DNA of 64,000 nucleotides, taken from Flavobacterium sp. UBA5153 (lineage in GTDB: Bacteria; Bacteroidota; Bacteroidia; Flavobacteriales; Flavobacteriaceae). Shown one piece after another: positions 37,018 through 44,668 of the stretch. The notes under the pieces are model-generated. The model searched no databases, was not told the DNA's origin, and was given only the letters and a program-made list of their open reading frames with translations. A program made the position numbers and the translations under genes. The stretch covers positions 70,572 to 134,571 of the forward strand of contig DHXP01000073.1 in the NCBI GenBank assembly GCA_002413745.1, in the 5' to 3' direction. Position 1 is the stretch's first letter; each line of letters opens with the position of its first letter.

Positions 37018-38274
37018 ATGAACATCAAGAATCGCCTAACGGTGATGAGTTTCCTTCAGTTTTTTATTTGGGGAGCTTGGCTAATAACGGTGGGAAATTA
37101 TTGGTTTGCAACAGAACAATGGACCGGTGCCGAATTTGGCGCCATATTTTCAACATTGGGACTTTCTTCCATTTTTATGCCGGCCATAACCGGAATTATC
37201 GCCGATAGGTGGATAAATGCAGAAAAACTATATGGAATTTTGCATATTTTAGGAGGTCTAGCTCTTTGTTATATTCCACAAGTTGATAATCCAACAACAT
37301 TTTACTGGGTTATTTTTGGGGCAATGCTTTGTTATATGCCAACGATTTCATTGTCGAATTCAGTGGCTTACCATATTTTAAAGAATAATGATTATGATGT
37401 TGTCAAGGTTTTTCCACCTATTAGGGTTTGGGGAACCATTGGTTTTATTGCTGCTATGTGGCTAACCAATTTATCTGGAAATAAAGCTTCTGCCAATATG
37501 TTTTATATAGCTGCTTTTGCTGCTTTTATATTGGGAATTTACTCTTTTACATTACCAAAATGTCCTCCGCAAAAACTTATTGATGAAGACGCTTCTTTTG
37601 TCAAAAAATTAGGTTTGAATGCTTTTAAATTATTTGGAACCTATAAAATGGCTTTGTTCTTTATTTTCTCCATGTTTTTGGGTGGAGCTTTGCAATTGAC
37701 CAACATGTATGGTGATGTGTTTTTATCTGAATTTGGCAAGATTCCCGAATATACAAATAGTTTTGTGGTACAAAAATCTACTTTAATAATGTCTATTTCA
37801 CAGTTTTCTGAAACAGCCTTTATATTAGCTATTCCGTTTTTCTTGAAGCGATTCGGGATCAAACAAGTAATGTTAATTTCGATGTTGGCTTGGGTATTGC
37901 GTTTCGGATTCTTTGCTTATGGCGATCCTTCTTTTGGAGGAACAGCTTTAATCATTATGTCTTGTATCGTTTACGGAATGGCGTTTGATTTCTTCAATAT
38001 TTCGGGTTCGTTATTTATCGAAACTACTACCGATCCAAAGATTCGTTCCAGCGCTCAAGGATTGTTTATGATGATGTCCAATGGTTTTGGTGCATTCTTT
38101 GGCGGAATCATAAGCGGACAAATTATTGATACTTTTTTCACCCACGATGGAGTAAGAGATTGGCATAATATCTGGTTGAGTTTTGCCGGTTATGCCTTGG
38201 TAATCGCGATTGCTTTTGCAATTTTATTTAAACATAAACACAATCCTGAGGAAGTTGCGAAAGTGAGTCATTAG
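37018..38274 (+). CDS. Nucleoside:H+ symporter-type MFS permease
   Basis: A 418-residue inner-membrane protein with about 12 helices, resembling the NupG/XapB nucleoside permease family: an N-terminal FLQFFIWGAWLITVGNYW, SSIFMPAITGIIADRW, PPIRVWGTIGFIAAMW and late RSSAQGLFMMMSNGFGAFFG. These carriers import nucleosides with protons. In Bacteroidota the same family also occurs in sugar or nucleoside salvage clusters, so substrate is only inferred. It is a single-gene unit after a non-coding region and is followed by a strong terminator. Confidence 0.9.
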   Translation: MNIKNRLTVMSFLQFFIWGAWLITVGNYWFATEQWTGAEFGAIFSTLGLSSIFMPAITGIIADRWINAEKLYGILHILGGLALCYIPQVDNPTTFYWVIFGAMLCYMPTISLSNSVAYHILKNNDYDVVKVFPPIRVWGTIGFIAAMWLTNLSGNKASANMFYIAAFAAFILGIYSFTLPKCPPQKLIDEDASFVKKLGLNAFKLFGTYKMALFFIFSMFLGGALQLTNMYGDVFLSEFGKIPEYTNSFVVQKSTLIMSISQFSETAFILAIPFFLKRFGIKQVMLISMLAWVLRFGFFAYGDPSFGGTALIIMSCIVYGMAFDFFNISGSLFIETTTDPKIRSSAQGLFMMMSNGFGAFFGGIISGQIIDTFFTHDGVRDWHNIWLSFAGYALVIAIAFAILFKHKHNPEEVAKVSH

Positions 38275-38293
38275 GAAGTTATTATATATGTCA

Positions 38294-38328
38294 AACCCGA
38301 CAGGTTTTTGAAACCTGTCGGGTTTTTT
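38294..38328 (+). terminator. Terminator after nucleoside permease
   Basis: A 14-bp perfect stem, aacccgacaggttt (38294-38307) with aaacctgtcgggtt (38311-38324), a 3-nt loop and a T run, 19 bp past the stop codon. Confidence 0.92.
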
Positions 38329-38350
38329 ATTGGACAAGATTATAAAAACA

Positions 38351-38397
38351 AAACCTCCTTTAAAACTGATTTAAAGGAGGTTTTTTTGTGATTGTTA
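38351..38397. repeat. Hairpin repeat, copy 1, flanking the OYE/ArsR operon
   Basis: A 14-bp stem, aaacctcctttaaa (38351-38364) with tttaaaggaggttt (38370-38383), 5-nt loop actga and T run. It is at the 3' side of the OYE gene. A related copy lies at 39917-39963. Either strand could use it as a terminator. Confidence 0.8.
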
Positions 38398-38402
38398 GGT
38401 TG

Positions 38403-39509
38403 TTATTGCAATATCAATTCACCTAAAGCTTCTTTGCTAAAGCCTATCAACTCATTCGTTTTTCCTGATTTTATTTTGGTAACCCAATTTGGGTCAGATA
38501 AAAGAGGTCGTCCTACTGCTACCAAGTCAAAATCGCCTCGGTCTAAACGTCTTGTCAGTTCCTCTAAAGATGTTGGTTGAGAACTTTCGCCGGCAAATGC
38601 TCCGAAGAAATCACTAGAAAGGCCTACTGAACCTACGGTAATTGTTGGTTTTCCTGTTATCTTTTTAGCCCATCCTGCAAAGTTAAGGTCATTTTCTTCG
38701 AATTCGGGTTCCCAAAAACGGCGTTGTGAACAATGCAGAATATCCACGCCTGCATCAACCAATGGACTAAGCCAAGCTTCCATTTCTTGAGGTGTTTTAG
38801 CCAATTTGAAGTTGTAATCTGAGGGTTTAAATAGGGACAGACGAATGATAATTGCAAAATCTTCACCAACTTGTTTCCTGATTTCTTTGATGACTTCCAC
38901 GGCAAAACGAGTACGCTCCGCAAGAGTTTTTCCTCCATAACCATCGGTGCGTAGATTGGTAGCCTCCCAGAAAAATTGATCAATCAAATAATCGTGGGCA
39001 CCGTGTATTTCGATACAATCAAATCCTAATCTTTTGGCATCGGCTGCAGCCTGTCCGAAAGCTAGTATCGTGTCTTCAATATCTTTCGTGGTCATTGAGG
39101 TTCCATTGCTAAAACCCGGTCTGTTTAATCCTGATGGTCCTTCAAAAGGTACTGGTGGAACCCAACCAGAATGATGGTTATCCATGATTCCCATATGCCA
39201 AATTTGTGGTCCCATTTGACCGCCGGCCAAATGAACCTCATCGATTACTTTTTTCCATGCTGCCAAGGCTTGATCGCCATAAAAGTGGGGAACATTGGCA
39301 TCATTTGAGGAGGAAGGTCTATTGATAACCGTTCCTTCGGATAATATTAAACCCACTTCACCTTCAGCGCGTTTTTGATAATAAGCGGCTACTTTATCTG
39401 TGGGAACTCCATTTGGAGAAAATGAGCGCGTCATTGGCGCCATTACAATTCTGTTTTTAAGATTTAGCGTCTTCAATTTGAAGGGCGCAAATAAGCTATT
39501 TGTACTCAT
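38403..39509 (-). CDS. NADH:flavin oxidoreductase, Old Yellow Enzyme family
   Basis: A 368-residue FMN-dependent TIM-barrel reductase. LKNRIVMAPMTRSFSPNG (about 17-34), the catalytic HGAHDYLIDQFFWEATNLRTD and the FMN phosphate loop VGRPLLSDPNW near the C-terminus are classical OYE features. Such enzymes reduce activated C=C bonds in electrophiles, nitro compounds or quinones. The ArsR regulator gene lies 6 bp upstream on the same strand, so it is probably induced by the compound the regulator senses, like E. coli nemA with its own repressor. Confidence 0.94.
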   Translation of the reverse strand: MSTNSLFAPFKLKTLNLKNRIVMAPMTRSFSPNGVPTDKVAAYYQKRAEGEVGLILSEGTVINRPSSSNDANVPHFYGDQALAAWKKVIDEVHLAGGQMGPQIWHMGIMDNHHSGWVPPVPFEGPSGLNRPGFSNGTSMTTKDIEDTILAFGQAAADAKRLGFDCIEIHGAHDYLIDQFFWEATNLRTDGYGGKTLAERTRFAVEVIKEIRKQVGEDFAIIIRLSLFKPSDYNFKLAKTPQEMEAWLSPLVDAGVDILHCSQRRFWEPEFEENDLNFAGWAKKITGKPTITVGSVGLSSDFFGAFAGESSQPTSLEELTRRLDRGDFDLVAVGRPLLSDPNWVTKIKSGKTNELIGFSKEALGELILQ

Positions 39510-39515
39510 GGTATT

Positions 39516-39815
39516 TTATAAATTAGATTCGATTATTTTGCTCAATGCAGTAAATGCTTCTTCGTTGCGTTTGTAGTAGGTCCATTGCCCGACACGCTTC
39601 GATTCGATGAAACCAGCTCGTTGTAGAATGGATAAATATTCGGAAACCGTCGATTGGGTGAGTCCCGCTTTGGCCTGAATTTGTCCCACGCAAACGCCGT
39701 GCTCGAAACCCGAGTAGATTTGTTCCGGGAAATTGATTTCGGGTTCTTTTAACCATTCCAGCATTTGCAATCTGGACTTGTTTGATAATGCCTTAAATAC
39801 TTCTATATAATCCAT
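39516..39815 (-). CDS. ArsR-family transcriptional repressor
   Basis: A 99-residue winged-helix protein: FKALSNKSRLQMLEWL (7-22), recognition helix region LTQSTVSEYLSILQRAGFI and the wing SKRVGQWTYYKRN. The metal-binding ELCVC motif of arsenic sensors is not complete; only one Cys, C42 in GVCVGQI, is there, so a metal role is doubtful and thiol or electrophile sensing is possible. It is first gene of a two-gene operon with the OYE. Its ATG is only 4 nt from the -7 box, so the mRNA should be leaderless. The operator overlaps that box. Confidence 0.92.
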   Translation of the reverse strand: MDYIEVFKALSNKSRLQMLEWLKEPEINFPEQIYSGFEHGVCVGQIQAKAGLTQSTVSEYLSILQRAGFIESKRVGQWTYYKRNEEAFTALSKIIESNL

Positions 39816-39819
39816 GGTG

Positions 39820-39846
39820 CAAATGTATCGACTTTTTCCGATATAT
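39820..39846 (-). promoter_or_regulatory. ArsR operon promoter with overlapping operator
   Basis: The minus strand carries TACATTTG at 39827-39820. Overlapping it is an inverted repeat, ATGTATCG (39823-39830) and CGATATAT (39839-39846), 8-bp arms with one mismatch and an 8-nt spacer. A repressor dimer here would block RNA polymerase, which fits autoregulation by the encoded ArsR protein. Confidence 0.7.
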
Positions 39847-39916
39847 CTATATTGTGAAGAATATTTAGGATATTTTTAAGAGAGGAGGAGGAATTAATGC
39901 CGTTTACATATAGAAA

Positions 39917-39963
39917 AAACCTCGTTTAAAGCTGATTTAAAGGAGGTTTTATTAGTGGTTGCT
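39917..39963. repeat. Hairpin repeat, copy 2, flanking the OYE/ArsR operon
   Basis: aaacctcgtttaaa (39917-39930) and tttaaaggaggttt (39936-39949), with loop gctga and one stem mismatch. It matches the 38351 copy through stem, loop and about 14 nt beyond. The two copies lie outside both ends of the OYE/ArsR operon in the same orientation. The interval 39850-40071 holds nothing else I recognise. Confidence 0.75.
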
Positions 39964-40071
39964 GGGGAGACTAAATTGTTGTTTAGTCATAATTTATGGA
40001 CACGGATTGCTTAGTTAGTTTGCTTTACTCGGGAAGAAATCCACGCTATCGGGTTGCATGTTGTTTGTTTC

Positions 40072-40410
40072 TCACATCTTGCTGCATTCGGTGGCACATT
40101 TACGACAGGCTTCTGCACATTTTTTACAATGCTCCATATGCGCATACTTTTCACATTCGTCGGCGCAAGCATTGCAAATCTCTGCACACAAGTTGCAAAA
40201 TTTGTTTACAAAACTGATCGTGTGTTCGTTTGACCTTGCCATAAAAGCGGCAGCCATACGGCACATATCCGCACAATAACGGTCTAGCTCAATGCATTTG
40301 GCTTGCATGGCAGCATCGGGTTCGTTTGAACAAGCGGTTGCGCAATGTTCGCACTCAGCGGCACAGTCGTTGCAGGCATCGATGCATACTTTGAATTTTT
40401 CGTGACTCAT
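40072..40410 (-). CDS. Cys-rich four-helix-bundle copper storage protein (Csp3-like)
   Basis: A 112-residue protein with 19 cysteines, mostly in CxxxC or CxxC spacing along four predicted helices (CIDACNDCAAEC, CNLCAEICNACADEC and CKKCAEACRKCATEC). This is the pattern of copper storage proteins, whose bundle core is lined with Cys that bind many Cu(I) ions. It lacks a signal peptide, so it is cytosolic like Csp3. The frame is open 15 codons upstream, but MSHEKFKVC at 40410 is the common family start. An inverted repeat lies 17 bp upstream. No copper pump or regulator gene is adjacent. Confidence 0.92.
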   Translation of the reverse strand: MSHEKFKVCIDACNDCAAECEHCATACSNEPDAAMQAKCIELDRYCADMCRMAAAFMARSNEHTISFVNKFCNLCAEICNACADECEKYAHMEHCKKCAEACRKCATECSKM

Positions 40411-40426
40411 CTTTACTTGATTTAGC

Positions 40427-40448
40427 GTTGCAAATGACTTTTTGCAAC
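40427..40448. promoter_or_regulatory. Candidate operator upstream of csp-like gene
   Basis: A perfect inverted repeat, gttgcaaa (40427-40434) and tttgcaac (40441-40448), with a 6-nt spacer. It lies 17-38 bp before the chosen ATG, where a repressor or metal-responsive activator could bind. Confidence 0.55.
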
Positions 40449-40824
40449 TACACAAAGGTGAGTGTATTAAAGAGGATGAGTGTTATACAACTTTAGCATT
40501 AAGTTGCATAATTTACACCTATTTAAATTACGACATTGTTGCTATTTCAATAGGCAACAAACACAAGTCATAAAATAATTTGCTAAAAAGTTATAGCGGC
40601 ATATAGTGGTGGGTAAGAAGTCGGGAGAATTCGCACAGCAGCGTTTTTTACATAAGTATTTGTTTGCCTGTGTTTGTGGGCACGGTTTGCAAAACCGCGC
40701 TAACGAACGCAAGATATTTATTTCATATCCGAGCGATCGGGGCTTTAGATCGTGATAGATAGTTGGAGTGATTTTGAGTGTTGTTTAAATTGGAATGGGC
40801 AGAGTCTGCAATTCTGCTATCGGG
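40449..40824. other. Non-coding stretch at the edge of the accessory island
   Basis: About 375 bp without a supported gene. It contains a short hairpin, cggttt (40683-40688) with aaaccg (40692-40697), and cgatc/gatcg around 40735-40755. The segment is more GC-rich than the genes on its left and right. I see no tRNA or integrase. Confidence 0.5.
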
Positions 40825-41967
40825 TTAGCTGCTGGTTTTATTATTCTCAATTGAATCATTTAATATTCTTTTGGCTTCTTTTATATTAATTCTGGCTTTA
40901 GTTCCATGCTTTTCTAATAGATGTAATAAATTCCCACCATTAAGCAAAGTTATAGGTTTGCCTTTTGCGAACTCATATGAATCTGGACCATAATCTGAAG
41001 TTGTAACTAATATACCTTTATTAGCTCCTTCATTCATTACTGTACCATACAAATCACGAACAGCAGCTACGCCAACTGTATTGGTATATCTTTTGGCTTG
41101 AATAACAATTTTTCCACCTCGAATTGGGTCAGGGTCAAATGCAATTGCATCTACACCTCCATCTCTACTTGCTTGTGTAACTTTTACTTGACCACCGTTG
41201 TTACTGAATTCCTTTTCAAATAATTCTCTTATTAAGTGCTCAAACTCTTCCCAGTGCATTAAGGCTAGATTTGTGATTTCATCAAAATTTATATCTTTTG
41301 AATTGACAAATCTTTTGTCTGAATCCATTGTAGTCATAATAGGTTGTATAGCGCTTAAACTACTTAATTTACTACTACCTATTCCTTTTAGATTACGGAA
41401 ACATTCTTTCGGGTCAACATTTTCTAAATTAATAAGTTTAAGTTCATCTTTATTTATCTGAATAGATAGAATACAACTTTCAATTTCAATTCCAGTAGCT
41501 TTGTTTATAGACTTAACCCAGCCATTAAAAGAAACTGCTTCTAAACATTGAATGTAATCTGAATCAAATAACTCATTAATGGATCTTAACGTTATTTTAT
41601 AAATAATTTGGTCAAATATATTGTCAAGTTGTTTTTCGGTGATATGTTTTTCTATAATTTCATTTAGAGATGCTACAAATGAAATGTTTTTTAAAGTAGG
41701 TATATCTTTTGGGGAAGGAAGATAATAATCTACAACTATAATTTTATTTGCAGTGTTATATTCACAGTATATTTCTTTATTAAATAAAAACGGATAGTCA
41801 GATTTTTCTAAAATTAATTTATTATAATTATTTATAGCGTATTTATTTTTAAGTAAATAATCCTGTTTTAAAGAAATAATTTCAAGATTATGTTCTTGTT
41901 GATTATGGTGAAATATCTGTTTTCTTTCTTCCCATTCTTTTTCTTTTTTAAGAATATCATTGTCCAT
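40825..41967 (-). CDS. Mrr-type restriction endonuclease-like protein
   Basis: A 380-residue protein. The N-terminal two-thirds (1-230) has a helical start and no domain I recognise. Residues about 235-345 form an Mrr_cat-like nuclease domain: HWEEFEHLIRELFEKEF, then D273 in GGVDAIAFD and the Q290-A291-K292 site in KIVIQAKRY. The D...QxK site is typical of Mrr-family type IV restriction enzymes, which cut modified DNA. Its start overlaps the upstream gene by 11 bp, so the two are translationally coupled. Position in an accessory island supports a defence role, which is inference. Confidence 0.85.
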   Translation of the reverse strand: MDNDILKKEKEWEERKQIFHHNQQEHNLEIISLKQDYLLKNKYAINNYNKLILEKSDYPFLFNKEIYCEYNTANKIIVVDYYLPSPKDIPTLKNISFVASLNEIIEKHITEKQLDNIFDQIIYKITLRSINELFDSDYIQCLEAVSFNGWVKSINKATGIEIESCILSIQINKDELKLINLENVDPKECFRNLKGIGSSKLSSLSAIQPIMTTMDSDKRFVNSKDINFDEITNLALMHWEEFEHLIRELFEKEFSNNGGQVKVTQASRDGGVDAIAFDPDPIRGGKIVIQAKRYTNTVGVAAVRDLYGTVMNEGANKGILVTTSDYGPDSYEFAKGKPITLLNGGNLLHLLEKHGTKARINIKEAKRILNDSIENNKTSS

Positions 41968-42652
41968 TTTTTTGCAGTATTTCGTTTACGATTGAATTGA
42001 ATATTTGTTTTGCATTATATACTGCTTCCAAGAAATCTTGAGAATCAAAAAAATTATTTTCTTTTAAAGCAACAATATCATTATAATTTAATTTTAAACC
42101 GTTTTGAATTAAAAATTTTATAAAACCGATTGTTCTCCCTCTTTCAATTAATCTAATTATTGGATAAAATGAATCTGAAACATCAAATCCTCTAACAATT
42201 AGAAATCTTAATTTTTCAATGTCTTCTGGTCCGTTGTAATACATTTTTTTAACGAAATCTCTATTTGTAATGTTTATATATTTTACAAATTCTATTCGTT
42301 TATTTTCTTCACTCTCTTCCCTATCCCTTTCTAATTTGTCCTTACTAGCTTTTAATCTTTCTAATTCTTTTTCTATTTCAATTCTTGGATTTATTTCATT
42401 AAAAGTTAATTTGTTTTTTAAATTATCCATAAATTTTTCAAAATAAAAATCTTGATTTGAGCCTTTTAATATTGAATCTAAACTATCATTATATTCATTT
42501 AGTTTAAGATTAATTTCTTTGACTTTATTTTGAACTTCTGCCTTTCTTGCTTGCTTTTCTTTTGTGGTTAATTCAAAACTGTTTGAAAAACTATTATATT
42601 CAAGTATAATTTTTAAAATATCTATATCCTCTAAAATATTATTTATGTGCAT
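41957..42652 (-). CDS. Coiled-coil/ankyrin-like protein coupled to Mrr nuclease
   Basis: A 231-residue protein I do not recognise as a named family. Residues about 30-130 are charged and helical (coiled coil, with ERLKASKDKLERDREESEEN in the middle). Residues about 148-205 show two degenerate ankyrin-like repeats: LRFLIVRGFDVSDS and IKFLIQNGLKLNYND, each with a L-x-x-G-x-x core. The 11-bp overlap with the nuclease gene means the two are made together. It may recognise a target or control the nuclease. Strongly AT-rich composition suggests transfer. Confidence 0.7.
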   Translation of the reverse strand: MHINNILEDIDILKIILEYNSFSNSFELTTKEKQARKAEVQNKVKEINLKLNEYNDSLDSILKGSNQDFYFEKFMDNLKNKLTFNEINPRIEIEKELERLKASKDKLERDREESEENKRIEFVKYINITNRDFVKKMYYNGPEDIEKLRFLIVRGFDVSDSFYPIIRLIERGRTIGFIKFLIQNGLKLNYNDIVALKENNFFDSQDFLEAVYNAKQIFNSIVNEILQKNGQ

Positions 42653-42854
42653 ATTTTGATTAAAATTAAATTTAGTGTTATTCAGATTTATTTTTTAAAT
42701 TTTACAAACTGTTCGCCAACGTCTCCGCTACTACAATTCTGGTGCGACTTTTTAAACACTTCTTTTTCCATTACTGCAAACGAAGTTATAAAAATTATAT
42801 TTTCCATTAGCACAAATCGAGCAATTTACAAAACCGTAGTTGTGCAATAGTTTT
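42653..42854. other. Intergenic segment with imperfect direct repeats
   Basis: A 202-bp gap between the two gene pairs. It holds ttttccatta at 42764-42773 and again at 42800-42809 (36 bp apart), each followed by similar sequence (ctgcaaacga and gcacaaatcga). The segment around 42710-42750 is less AT-rich than the flanks. It must contain the promoter of the 231-aa gene, but no TAnnTTTG box is obvious. Confidence 0.45.
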
Positions 42855-43385
42855 TTATTTAAAATAATATTTATCAACTAAAAGTCCACCAACAATCAAA
42901 GCAAAAGGTATCAATATTTGCCACCAAAATTTAGAAATAAATTCAAGAAGTTTATTTTCTTTTTTTTGCTCAAGAATTTTGGTTATGCTTTTGTTAGTAT
43001 TTTTTTGAGATGAATTATCAATTTCTATTTTGGAATTTTTTATTGAGCCATTAAAAATGTTATTAATATTAGATTGACTTTGCTGCAATTCTTTTTCTTT
43101 TTTCAAGTTATAATACCCTTTAAATCCCCCACTTTGAATAAAACGTTCTGTTGAAAAATCACATTCAATTGTCGCATATCTTTTTTCACGATCTAAAATA
43201 TTCCCTATCGAATGTTCGTTTAGTGAAAATTCTACAATTTTATTATATAAAAAATCATACTGTTCTAATGAAATTTCAAATTTTTCAATTAAGAAAGGTT
43301 TTTCATAACTATAACCTTTCGTATCATTTAAAAACATTAAAATCTCGTCTAATTTAGATGTTTCTTCATTACTTAATTCGGTCAT
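42855..43385 (-). CDS. C-terminally membrane-anchored protein, unknown
   Basis: A 176-residue protein. The N-terminal half (MTELSNEETSKLDEILMF onward) is a small predominantly helical domain with a winged-helix feel. A polar Asn/Ser/Gln-rich linker (about 95-135) leads to a basic stretch and one C-terminal transmembrane helix (WWQILIPFALIVGGLLVDKYYF). The frame is open to GTG at 43418, but ATG at 43385 is the more likely start. It lies downstream of the HEPN-like gene, 45 bp from its stop to this ATG, and is probably its partner. Function unknown. Confidence 0.7.
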   Translation of the reverse strand: MTELSNEETSKLDEILMFLNDTKGYSYEKPFLIEKFEISLEQYDFLYNKIVEFSLNEHSIGNILDREKRYATIECDFSTERFIQSGGFKGYYNLKKEKELQQSQSNINNIFNGSIKNSKIEIDNSSQKNTNKSITKILEQKKENKLLEFISKFWWQILIPFALIVGGLLVDKYYFK

Positions 43386-43430
43386 TTTGTTGAAGTTAAA
43401 ATTATTGCTAACGTTCACTAGTAGAAAGTG

Positions 43431-44159
43431 TTATGTGTTCGTACTTTTTTTATTATGTTTTACTTTAACTAATTCTAAATATTCAACTAAGTTTGATTTT
43501 TCAAAACTTGAAATATGATAATGCAAGTTTATTATGTTTGGTAATAAAACTGTAAATGGATTTTCCTTAATTTCTTCAAACTTTCTAAACATTTCTTCTT
43601 GTTTTTCGTTTGCAAAATTTCTTATTGTTTGCTCAGATGTACTTCTAAGCATATTAAGAATGTTAAATGTAATGTCTAAAATTCTTTGTCCATATTTTGT
43701 AGTTTCTTCATAAGTTGGAAATTTTCCTTTATGAATAATATCGTTTCTAAAGCTTCTTTCATTACTATTTAAATTATCCGGAATAGATTTGTATTTTTGA
43801 GTATATAAAAATATAAATGCGCCAAGCTGTCTTTCTGATTGTTGGCTCACTTCTTTCCAAGTTGTTTTGAAGAGTTCATCTGAAACTTCACTTTCTTTAT
43901 ATAATACTTTAATAGCAAATTCTTGTAAGCGTTCCAAACTTGCCGACATTGATGAAACTGCTTCTCTATAATAGCCATCAAGAATTGCATATACAGCTGA
44001 TTCCATCAATAACTCAAACTTTTCATTTTTTTCAAAGTATACATTTTTATGACCTTGAGAACAAGTGTAAAAATATAAACTTTCGTCTTGAACTTGAATG
44101 AAATCTATTGTTTCTATTCGTTCAATAAAACATTTTGAACAAGGGAATTTAATTTTCAT
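43431..44159 (-). CDS. Zinc-ribbon/HEPN-like protein, candidate RNase effector
   Basis: A 242-residue protein I cannot name. The N-terminus looks like a zinc ribbon: C7 and C10 in CSKC, then C33 and H37 in CSQGH. The helical middle carries FRNDIIHKG, where R138-x4-H143 matches the catalytic RX4-6H motif of HEPN ribonucleases, preceded by a helix with SMSASLERLQEFA, also usual for HEPN proteins. HEPN proteins are common effectors in toxin-antitoxin and abortive infection systems. It pairs with the membrane-anchored gene downstream and has a possible promoter box at 44301. The HEPN call rests on this short motif and is tentative. Confidence 0.65.
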   Translation of the reverse strand: MKIKFPCSKCFIERIETIDFIQVQDESLYFYTCSQGHKNVYFEKNEKFELLMESAVYAILDGYYREAVSSMSASLERLQEFAIKVLYKESEVSDELFKTTWKEVSQQSERQLGAFIFLYTQKYKSIPDNLNSNERSFRNDIIHKGKFPTYEETTKYGQRILDITFNILNMLRSTSEQTIRNFANEKQEEMFRKFEEIKENPFTVLLPNIINLHYHISSFEKSNLVEYLELVKVKHNKKSTNT

Positions 44160-44300
44160 TACAAATTATTCTGAGATTATTTATTTTAAGTTGGTTTGGG
44201 CAGTATGACGCATAACTCGTTTATAGTGACGACTGAATCATCATAATACATCCTTTATTGGGCTGCTTTGTCTAATAAACTTCGGGCATTTATTACAAAT

Positions 44301-44308
44301 CAAATATA
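44301..44308 (-). promoter_or_regulatory. Possible promoter -7 box (TATATTTG) for the HEPN-like pair
   Basis: TATATTTG on the minus strand, about 140 nt before the ATG at 44159. The leader is long, so the link is less certain. Confidence 0.4.
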
Positions 44309-44430
44309 GAATTTTTTTCTTACAAAATTTTAAAAAAATTATTTTTTATTTTTAGCTAATTATTTGATTTTTAGGATGTCTTTGTCCTAGTTTTATGGCT
44401 TCTTAAAAATGATGGGATTTGGTAGAAAGA

Positions 44431-44463
44431 ACCTTTGTCAAAGTTTTGAACTTTGACAAAGGT
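44431..44463. repeat. 15-bp perfect palindromic hairpin (REP-like)
   Basis: acctttgtcaaagtt (44431-44445) and aactttgacaaaggt (44449-44463) with loop ttg. There is no T run, so it is not a standard terminator. Hairpins with the core ctttgtcaaag recur in Flavobacteria. Confidence 0.75.
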
Positions 44464-44483
44464 GTTGAAATCTCTAAAAGTCA

Positions 44484-44600
44484 TAAATAGCCCCGATTGC
44501 AGTGGAAATCCTTGTTATAGTGAGATTGCTTCGCAAGCTCGCAATGACGAGATTGCAACGAAAAGCAGGAGCAATGCACATAAAAACCCCAAAAAGTTGT
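44484..44600. repeat. Composite repeat sequence upstream of rpsA
   Basis: The segment beginning atagccccgattgcagtgga, with a nested attgcttcgc/gctcgcaat palindrome and ending ...aaagcaggagc, resembles a dispersed Bacteroidota repeat that I have seen near ribosomal genes. Together with the 44431 hairpin it fills the gap between the accessory island and the rpsA promoter. Confidence 0.5.
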
Positions 44601-44637
44601 GCTCCTAAGAATCAATTGATTATCTCCTTGAAATTAT

Positions 44638-44668
44638 TTTGCAGATAAATAAAAAAGAATTACTTTTG
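44638..44668 (+). promoter_or_regulatory. Promoter of rpsA
   Basis: TTTG (44638-44641), a 19-nt spacer and TACTTTTG (44661-44668) make a textbook Bacteroidota promoter. Transcription starting near 44675 gives a leader of about 110 nt. That leader may carry control elements for ribosomal protein S1; no clear structure was identified by eye. Confidence 0.8.

Noticed and set aside
42700-43420. Integron attC sites or CRISPR repeats at the accessory gene junctions
   Set aside because: The gttagc/gttggc motifs do not match the attC core consensus, there is no integrase, and there is no regular repeat-spacer array anywhere in the window.
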